Shown: one piece after another, positions 58,612 through 64,000 of the stretch
How the letters are laid out: the number at the start of each line of letters is the position of its first letter
Position numbering within the stretch: position 1 is the stretch's first letter
Origin: JBMNQS01 sp050944255
Lineage (GTDB): Bacteria; Bacillota; Clostridia; Christensenellales; Maliibacteriaceae
DNA length: 64,000 bases
Assembly: GCA_050944255.1 (NCBI GenBank)
Contig: JBMNQS010000002.1
Span: 4,967 to 68,966 of the forward strand
Direction of reading: 5' to 3'
Notes under the pieces: model-generated
What the model saw: the letters and a program-made list of their open reading frames with translations, nothing else
What the model was told of the DNA's origin: nothing
Database searches by the model: none
Program-made: the position numbers and the translations under genes

Positions 58612-59127
58612 ATGGCAGAAAAATCCAAGACTCTGAACTGGCTGACAAGAACCGCCGTTATCCTGGCGCTCACGCTGGTGTTCCAGCTGCTGCGCTTCGT
58701 CATCGGCAGTACCCCGTGGACCACCTATATCATCGGATCGCTGGTCAACCTGGGCCTGGTGGCGGGGGTCTACGCGGTGGACGGCTGGGCGGGCAGCGTC
58801 GTGGCGCTGGTGGCGCCCATTATGGCGCTGATACAGGGCCACGCTCCGGCGCCCATGGTACCGGTGGTGATGGCGGGCAACCTGATACTGGTGTGGACCT
58901 TCGCGCTCTTAAAGAAAAAGAACTGGCTGATCCCCATCGTCCCCGCGGCACTGCTCAAATACGCGCTGATGGCCTTTGGGATGGCGCTCCTCGTCATTGG
59001 CACCGTCAACAGCGCCACGCTGGCGACGGCCTTTACGCAACAGCTCGTACAACTGCCCACGGCCGTTATCGGCGCCGTTTTGGCAAGGCCGGTGATCGCC
59101 GCGCTGGGCAAGCGCAACGAAGATTAA
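58612..59127 (+). CDS. ECF transporter S-component-like membrane protein
   Basis: A 171-residue protein with about five to six hydrophobic helices. TRTAVILALTLVFQLLRFVI at the start and the middle PIMALIQGHAPAPMVPVVMA recall vitamin-binding S-components of energy-coupling-factor transporters. The ligand is unknown; it may match that of the structured leader upstream. It is co-transcribed with the TM1266 gene. Its stop overlaps the convergent cysteine desulfurase stop by 4 bp. Confidence 0.75.
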   Translation: MAEKSKTLNWLTRTAVILALTLVFQLLRFVIGSTPWTTYIIGSLVNLGLVAGVYAVDGWAGSVVALVAPIMALIQGHAPAPMVPVVMAGNLILVWTFALLKKKNWLIPIVPAALLKYALMAFGMALLVIGTVNSATLATAFTQQLVQLPTAVIGAVLARPVIAALGKRNED

Positions 59128-60263
59128 AGGTCCCTTACGATATCGTTTAGCTCCCGAAGGAAGCTCTCCACCTCCTCTTCCTGATTGAAAACTGAAAAAC
59201 TGACCCTGACGGCGCCCTGTTTCTGCGTACCGATGTATCGGTGCAGGAGCGGGGCGCAGTGTATTCCGGCGCGCACGGCAATGCCCCTGTCCGCCAGCGC
59301 CTGGCCAATTTCGATGGAGTCCACCTGGCCGATGTTGAAGGCCAGCACGCCGCTTCGCAGCATCGGGTTGGCGGGGGAGTAGATGATGCATCCGGGGATA
59401 TTCACAAGGCCCTTGATCAAACGATTGACTAAAAGCGTCTCGCGGCGCCGTATGGCATCGACCCCCACGGACTGGATGTAGAGCACGCCGGCCAGAAGCC
59501 CCGCGAGCCCGTGGGCATTTGCAGTGCCCGCCTCCAGACGGTCGGGCATCTCCGGCGGGTGCTGCAGGTCGAAGGAATGAGAGCCGGTGCCGCCGAATTT
59601 CAGCGGCGCGATCTCCATGCCCGGGCGCACGTAGAGAGCGCCGGTGCCCTGCGGTCCCAGTAGCCCCTTGTGCCCCGGGAAGGCCATCATATCGATGGGC
59701 ATACTCGATAAATCAATATGCTGGGTGCCCGCCGACTGCGCCGCGTCCACCAGTATCGGAACGCCGCGCCTGGCGCAGTCCTGCGCGATTTCCGCCACCG
59801 GCTGCACGGCCCCGGTCACATTGGAGACGTGGTTCACCACCACAAGGGAGGTATCCCGGGTGATCTGTCTGTCGATGGCGCGCGCCGTCACGACGCCGTC
59901 GGCCCCCGGCGGCACGTGCACCACCGACAGCCTGCGCGTCCTTGCCAGCGCGTGAAGCGGCCGCAGCACCGAATTGTGCTCCAGTACCGTGGTTATCACT
60001 TTTGAATCGGGCAGGGCCGTAGCGCGTATGGCCGTATTGAGCGCGTCGGTGGCATTGTAGCCGAATGCAAAGCATTCCGGATGATCGCTGCCGAAGAGCC
60101 TGGCGAGCGCCTGGCGCGTCTGTTCCACGATCCTGGCGCCCTCCAGCGCCGCCATATGCCCGCTGCGGCCCGGATTGCCCAGCGTGTCCAGCGCCCAGAA
60201 AATCGCCTCCTTCACCACGTCCGGCTTAGGGTAGGTGGTGGCTGCGTTATCAAAATAGATCAT
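59124..60263 (-). CDS. Cysteine desulfurase (class V aminotransferase, SufS/Csd-like)
   Basis: A 379-residue PLP enzyme that releases sulfur from cysteine as an enzyme persulfide. The PLP lysine is in MMAFPGHKGLLGPQG, the PLP-stacking histidine is in VITTVLEHNSVLRPL, and VNHVSNVTGAVQPV and VDAAQSAGTQ are conserved. The N-terminal MIYFDNAATTYPKPDVV is diagnostic. The group is often found with DUF3343 and selenium genes; DUF3343 lies divergently 98 bp away. No iron-sulfur scaffold gene is adjacent. Confidence 0.92.
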   Translation of the reverse strand: MIYFDNAATTYPKPDVVKEAIFWALDTLGNPGRSGHMAALEGARIVEQTRQALARLFGSDHPECFAFGYNATDALNTAIRATALPDSKVITTVLEHNSVLRPLHALARTRRLSVVHVPPGADGVVTARAIDRQITRDTSLVVVNHVSNVTGAVQPVAEIAQDCARRGVPILVDAAQSAGTQHIDLSSMPIDMMAFPGHKGLLGPQGTGALYVRPGMEIAPLKFGGTGSHSFDLQHPPEMPDRLEAGTANAHGLAGLLAGVLYIQSVGVDAIRRRETLLVNRLIKGLVNIPGCIIYSPANPMLRSGVLAFNIGQVDSIEIGQALADRGIAVRAGIHCAPLLHRYIGTQKQGAVRVSFSVFNQEEEVESFLRELNDIVRDL

Positions 60264-60360
60264 CGTTTCTCCCCGCTCCTTTTCACACGTTTTGATTTCC
60301 CCGACAATATAGTGTATTATCGACGGTGAAGAGCCATGCCGTCGTGAAAGAAGGAGATTT

Positions 60361-60639
60361 ATGGATCAAAGTTACATTCTGGCGGCTTTCCGCTCGCGGC
60401 AACAAGCCATAGCCTTTGATCTTCAATTGCGCGCCAGAGGGATGTCCACCAAAGTCGTCGCCTCCCCCACGGAAATCGCCAGGGGCTGCGGCGTAGCCGT
60501 CCTGCTGGAACCAGAGGATCTAAGCGACGTTCTTCAAATGGGCATGCATCAGCGCTACAACGGATTCGAAGGCTTTTATCAACGAAAGAAGGAGTATCAA
60601 GGTTATCGCTGGTACAGACTGGGCTCAGCAAACTTTTGA
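60361..60639 (+). CDS. DUF3343 protein (putative Se/S carrier-like)
   Basis: A 92-residue protein with the DUF3343 pattern YILAAFRSRQQAIAFDLQLR and ARGCGVAVLLEPEDL. The central RGCG cysteine is the likely persulfide site. Relatives accompany cysteine desulfurases and selenium metabolism genes, so a sulfur or selenium relay with the divergent desulfurase is plausible but unproven. It starts after AAGGAG. Confidence 0.82.
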   Translation: MDQSYILAAFRSRQQAIAFDLQLRARGMSTKVVASPTEIARGCGVAVLLEPEDLSDVLQMGMHQRYNGFEGFYQRKKEYQGYRWYRLGSANF

Positions 60640-60656
60640 TACGGCAGGAGGGACTT

Positions 60657-61331
60657 ATGTTAAATAAAAAGGCCATTGGGGAAGTGCTTCGCGCGCTGAG
60701 CGAAACTTACTCCGATGTGCGCTCAGGGCTTGACTTTTCAAGCCCTTTTGAGCTTTTAATCGCCACGATCCTGGCCGCGCAGTGCACCGACGTGCGGGTC
60801 AACAAGGTGACGCCGGGACTGTTCGCACGCTATCCCACCCCGCAGGCAATGGCCGCCTGCCCGCTGGAGGAGATGGAGGACATCATCCGCACCTGCGGCA
60901 TGTACCATACAAAGGCCAAGAATATCCTTTTAACCTGTCAGATTTTGACGGACAAGTATGGCGGCGCCGTGCCCGACACCATGGAGGAACTGACCGGGTT
61001 ACCCGGCGTGGGAAGAAAGACCGCCAATGTGGTGCTGGCCTTCGCGTTTGGAAAGCCGGCCATTGCGGTGGATACCCACGTTTTCCGGGTCTCCAACCGC
61101 ATCGGCCTGGCCGATGCCAAAAACGTGCTGAAAACCGAGGAGCATCTGATGAAAAACATACCGGAGGATACCTGGTCCACCGCCCATCACTGGCTGATCT
61201 GGCACGGGCGGCGCGTTTGCTCCAGCCAGCGGCCCAAGTGCGAAGCCTGCACCCTGACGCCGTGGTGCAAGCATTATAAATCGCTCACGCGGCCAATGCC
61301 GGCCATTTCAATCAGAAAGAAAGCCCGATAA
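60657..61331 (+). CDS. nth: Endonuclease III (DNA glycosylase/AP lyase)
   Basis: A 224-residue base-excision repair enzyme for oxidised pyrimidines. The helix-hairpin-helix LPGVGRKTANVVLAFAFG contains the catalytic lysine. The catalytic aspartate is in AVDTHVFRV. The C-terminal [4Fe-4S] cluster has spacing C-x6-C-x2-C-x5-C (CSSQRPKCEACTLTPWC). The ATG at 60657 follows AGGAGGG. Confidence 0.96.
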   Translation: MLNKKAIGEVLRALSETYSDVRSGLDFSSPFELLIATILAAQCTDVRVNKVTPGLFARYPTPQAMAACPLEEMEDIIRTCGMYHTKAKNILLTCQILTDKYGGAVPDTMEELTGLPGVGRKTANVVLAFAFGKPAIAVDTHVFRVSNRIGLADAKNVLKTEEHLMKNIPEDTWSTAHHWLIWHGRRVCSSQRPKCEACTLTPWCKHYKSLTRPMPAISIRKKAR

Positions 61332-61353
61332 TGAAAAATTACCGGCGGAACGC

Positions 61354-61382
61354 TTGTTCTCTCAGCCCCAAAATTATATAAT
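61354..61382 (+). promoter_or_regulatory. Promoter for nfnAB
   Basis: TTGTTC (61354-61359), a 17-bp spacer and TATAAT (61377-61382). A perfect palindrome TGCTTCCGG/CCGGAAGCA (61390-61407) falls at the expected transcription start. The remaining leader up to 61520 shows nothing recognisable. Confidence 0.7.
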
Positions 61383-61520
61383 GATGAAGTGCTTCCGGCC
61401 GGAAGCATGGAATTACTGTTGCAATGCCGCACTATGTCACTGTGCAAACCGTTTCAAGCAATCTTTTGCAACACATACTACAATTCAGTTTGGCATCATC
61501 ACGGAAAGGAGATGCAAAAC

Positions 61521-62342
61521 ATGTATCCCATCGTATCGAAAAGGCGGCTGGCGCCCAATCTTGTGGAAATGTGGATAAAGGCCCCCAGAATAGTCAGGAA
61601 AACCAGGCCCGGCCAGTTCATTATCCTGCGCACGGACGAGGAGGGCGAGCGCGTTCCCCTGACGGTGGCCGACACGGATAAGGATCAAGGCACGCTGATG
61701 ATCGTATTTCAGGAAGTGGGCCTGTCCACCAGGCAGATGGGCGTACTGGAAGCGGGCGACAGCCTGCGCGATGTGGTGGGCCCGCTGGGCAAAGCCTCGG
61801 ATCTTCCCACAAGCGGCAAAGTGCTGTGCGTGGGCGGCGGCGTCGGAACGGCGGTGGTCTATCCCCAGGTAAAATGGATGCACCAGCAGGGCGTGGAGGT
61901 GGACGTCATCGTCGGCGCCAGAAGCAAGGAATACATCATTCTCGAAGAGGAAATCCGCTCCGGCAGCGCCAACTTATACATCACCACCGACGACGGCTCC
62001 CGGGGCATGCACGGCAACGTCACCGACATGATGAAAAAACTCTACAGCGAAGGCAACCGCTACGATGAAGTGATCGCCATCGGCCCGCTGATCATGATGA
62101 AGTTCGTCTGCGCGCTGACCCGCGAGTGGGGCGTCAAGACCATGATCAGCATGAACCCGGTCATGGTGGACGGCACCGGCATGTGCGGCGGCTGCAGGCT
62201 CACCGTGGGCGGAAAAACCGTGTACGCTTGCGTGGACGGGCCGGACTTTGACGGCCACCTGGTGGACTTCGAGGAATCCATGCGCCGTCAGGGTATGTAC
62301 CGCGATGAAGAGGATCATCTGTGCAGGAGGTTGGCCCAATGA
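61521..62342 (+). CDS. nfnA: NfnA-like sulfide/ferredoxin-NADP oxidoreductase subunit alpha
   Basis: A 273-residue flavoprotein of the ferredoxin-NADP reductase fold. FAD binding is suggested by RKTRPGQFIILRTDEEGERV, NAD binding by VLCVGGGVGTAVVYPQVKW, and a C-terminal [2Fe-2S] site by GTGMCGGCRLTV plus a later ACVDGPDFDGHLVDF. With the next gene it forms the electron-bifurcating NADH-dependent reduced ferredoxin:NADP oxidoreductase, or a related sulfide dehydrogenase. The ATG at 61521 lies nine bases after AAAGGAG; one at 61512 is too close. Confidence 0.9.
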   Translation: MYPIVSKRRLAPNLVEMWIKAPRIVRKTRPGQFIILRTDEEGERVPLTVADTDKDQGTLMIVFQEVGLSTRQMGVLEAGDSLRDVVGPLGKASDLPTSGKVLCVGGGVGTAVVYPQVKWMHQQGVEVDVIVGARSKEYIILEEEIRSGSANLYITTDDGSRGMHGNVTDMMKKLYSEGNRYDEVIAIGPLIMMKFVCALTREWGVKTMISMNPVMVDGTGMCGGCRLTVGGKTVYACVDGPDFDGHLVDFEESMRRQGMYRDEEDHLCRRLAQ

Positions 62343-63718
62343 AAAACCGCGTAGCTATGCGTGAGCAGGACCCGAAAGTCCGCGCTCACAATTTTGAAGA
62401 GGTCACCCTGGGATATAACGACGAGGAAGCCGTTACCGAAGCGCTGCGCTGCCTGCAGTGCAAGCGCCCGTTCTGCATCGAGGGCTGCCCGGTCGGCGTG
62501 CCGATCCCTCAGTTTATCGGCAAGATCGCCCAGGGCGATTTTAAAGGCGCCATCGACGAAATCAAATCCACCAACAGCCTGCCCGCCGTATGCGGCCGGG
62601 TATGCCCGCAGGAATCCCAGTGCGAGGCCAAGTGCGTGCTGGGCCGGAAAGGCGAGCCCATCGCCATCGGCCGGCTGGAGCGCTTTGCAGCCGATATGCA
62701 GAGAATGGCCGGCGGCATCGAGCCCGTGGTGAAGGGCGAGCCCAAGGGAAAGAAAGTCGCCGTTGTAGGCGCGGGTCCCGCGGGACTGACCGCCGCGGGC
62801 GATCTCCTTCGGATGGGCTACGACGTCACCGTCATGGAGGCCCTGCACGAGCTGGGCGGCGTGCTGGTCTACGGCATCCCGGAATTCCGCCTGCCCAAGG
62901 CGCTTGTCAAGGCCGAGATTCAGGCCCTCAAAGACGGCGGCGTGGTGTTTGAGCCCAATACCATTGTGGGCAAAACCGTCACGGTGGACGAGCTGATGGA
63001 CGAGGAAGGCTATGACGCGGTGTTCCTTGGAAGCGGCGCCGGCCTGCCTTCGTTCCTGAACATCCCCGGCGAGAACTTAAACGGCGTCTATTCAGCCAAC
63101 GAGTACCTGACCCGCATCAATCTGATGAAAGCCTACAAACCGGGCAGCCTCACGCCCATCAAGCGCAAGGGCAAAGTGGCTGTCATCGGCGGCGGCAACG
63201 TGGCCATGGATGCGGCCAGGTGCGCCCTGCGGCTGGGCGCGGAGGAAGTGCACATTATCTACAGGCGCTCCTTTGACGAACTGCCCGCCAGGGTGGAGGA
63301 GGTGCACCACGCCAAGGCGGAAGGCGTCATCTTCGATATCCTGACCAACCCCGTCGAGATACTGGGCGACGGCACGAAGGTCACCGGCATGCGCCTGCAG
63401 AAAATGCAGCTTGGCGAGCCGGACGATTCGGGCCGCAGAAGGCCCGTGCCCATCAGCGGCAGCGAGTACGACATAGAGCTGGACACGGTGATCGTAGCCA
63501 TCGGCACATCGCCCAACCCGCTGATCTCCATGAGCACCGAAGGGCTTGAAACCAACCGCTACGGCTGCTTTGTCGTGGACGAAGAGACGCTTCAAACCAC
63601 CCGCGAGGGCGTTTACGCAGGCGGCGACGCCGTCAGCGGCGCCGCCACGGTGATACTGGCCATGGGCGCGGGCAAAAAGGCCGCAAAGGCTATCGACGAA
63701 TACCTCAGCGGCAAATAA
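62339..63718 (+). CDS. nfnB: NfnB-like NADPH oxidoreductase subunit beta (GltD/GltA family)
   Basis: A 459-residue flavoprotein. The N-terminal iron-sulfur part has CLQCKRPFCIEGCPVGVPIP and CGRVCPQESQCEAKCVLG. Two Rossmann domains follow, with VAVVGAGPAGLTAAGDLLRM and VAVIGGGNVAMDAARCALR. It overlaps nfnA by 4 bp. In anaerobes NfnAB balances NAD(H), NADP(H) and ferredoxin pools, which connects it to the ferredoxin-reducing IorAB at the other end of the window. An alternative annotation is small subunit of glutamate synthase; the adjacent alpha subunit favours Nfn. Confidence 0.9.
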   Translation: MKNRVAMREQDPKVRAHNFEEVTLGYNDEEAVTEALRCLQCKRPFCIEGCPVGVPIPQFIGKIAQGDFKGAIDEIKSTNSLPAVCGRVCPQESQCEAKCVLGRKGEPIAIGRLERFAADMQRMAGGIEPVVKGEPKGKKVAVVGAGPAGLTAAGDLLRMGYDVTVMEALHELGGVLVYGIPEFRLPKALVKAEIQALKDGGVVFEPNTIVGKTVTVDELMDEEGYDAVFLGSGAGLPSFLNIPGENLNGVYSANEYLTRINLMKAYKPGSLTPIKRKGKVAVIGGGNVAMDAARCALRLGAEEVHIIYRRSFDELPARVEEVHHAKAEGVIFDILTNPVEILGDGTKVTGMRLQKMQLGEPDDSGRRRPVPISGSEYDIELDTVIVAIGTSPNPLISMSTEGLETNRYGCFVVDEETLQTTREGVYAGGDAVSGAATVILAMGAGKKAAKAIDEYLSGK

Positions 63719-63741
63719 GACGGGACGAAGCGGACAAACTA

Positions 63742-63750
63742 TGCTATAAT
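63742..63750 (+). promoter_or_regulatory. Extended -10 promoter for obg
   Basis: TGCTATAAT at 63742-63750 without a good -35. A short 5-bp hairpin GCGGC-ATAA-GCCGC (63760-63773) with TTTTATT follows and could attenuate. Confidence 0.5.
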
Positions 63751-63864
63751 GCGGTAGAGGCGGCATAAGCCGCTTTTATTGCATCAGCGGCAAGAAACGG
63801 CCGCGCGATTTCCTCGAACACAAACGCGGGGTTATTTAAGATTAAAGTAGGTTGCTGACGGAAA

Positions 63865-64000
63865 ATGTTTATTGATCGGGCAAAAATCAAACTCAAGGCC
63901 GGAAACGGCGGCAATGGCTGCGTGTCCTTCCGGCGCGAGAAATACGTGCCGCGGGGCGGCCCCGACGGCGGCGACGGCGGCAGGGGCGGCAACATCGTCT
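63865..64000 (+). CDS. obgE: GTPase Obg (5' part only)
   Basis: Only the first 45 codons are in the window. MFIDRAKIKLKAGNGGNGCV, then FRREKYVPRGGPDGGDGG, is the glycine-rich Obg fold N-terminus. Obg is an essential ribosome-associated GTPase. The ribosome binding site is weak (GACGGA). The gene runs off the right edge. Confidence 0.95.
   Translation, partial: MFIDRAKIKLKAGNGGNGCVSFRREKYVPRGGPDGGDGGRGGNIV

Noticed and set aside
1..64000. Search by eye for tRNA, rRNA, T-box, CRISPR, prophage and intact insertion sequences
   Set aside because: No convincing example was seen; short or divergent tRNAs could still be missed without a covariance search (tRNAscan-SE, Rfam).

Overview
The window looks like chromosomal DNA of a fairly G+C-rich (about 60% by eye) member of the Bacillota, class Clostridia. 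The evidence is the classic Firmicutes order rsmD-coaD-plsX-acpP-rnc-smc-ftsY-ylxM-ffh-rpsP-khpA-rimM-trmD-rplS-rbgA-rnhB, strong Shine-Dalgarno sites with many TTG starts, sigma-A type promoters (often TGn-extended -10), RNase J, CtsR, CwlD, and anaerobe-type enzymes (indolepyruvate:ferredoxin oxidoreductase, NfnAB-like transhydrogenase, a TM1266-type regulator). Species cannot be fixed from the sequence alone. No rRNA, tRNA, CRISPR array, prophage or intact insertion sequence was seen.

Layout. 1-3282: aryl/indole pyruvate oxidation (iorA 3' part, iorB, phenylacetate-CoA ligase, ACT protein). 3383-32843: a long plus-strand housekeeping block covering cell wall and folate (alr, 5-formyl-THF cyclo-ligase), CoA and lipid synthesis, chromosome and SRP functions, translation and ribosome maturation, a giant two-module glycosyltransferase, comM-dprA-topA-trmFO, RNase J, a YlbF protein and MltG. 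32964-37605: minus-strand sugar-acid genes (2-hydroxyacid dehydrogenase, FGGY kinase, KDPG aldolase, and a separately promoted Gfo/Idh/MocA oxidoreductase). 37606-44051: CwlD amidase behind a DnaA-box-rich leader, two small proteins, a sugar isomerase, an Lsa/Vga-type ABC-F gene under a leader-peptide attenuator, and an oligopeptide-type lipoprotein. 44255-50473: galU, an amidohydrolase, a membrane-anchored propeller protein, an orphan ctsR, a cobalamin adenosyltransferase and a small membrane protein. 50626-64000: pgi, TPP-riboswitch-controlled thiT, a YfbR-like nucleotidase, a MacAB-like exporter, CtpA protease, a TM1266 regulator plus ECF S-component behind a riboswitch-like leader, cysteine desulfurase, DUF3343, nth, nfnAB and the start of obg.

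Most unusual feature: two copies of a hairpin-rich element of about 257-273 bp (34221-34477 and 49602-49874). Each sits inside an intrinsic terminator, and each is bracketed by two copies of that locus's own 24-nt terminator hairpin. The hairpins differ between loci, and both elements have the same orientation relative to the terminator. This looks like a terminator-targeting, non-autonomous mobile element or a structured RNA cassette. The next most interesting items are the ABC-F attenuator (leader peptide MRKTSC) and a riboswitch-like leader at 58234-58321 with two mutually exclusive pairings that control a ribosome binding site.
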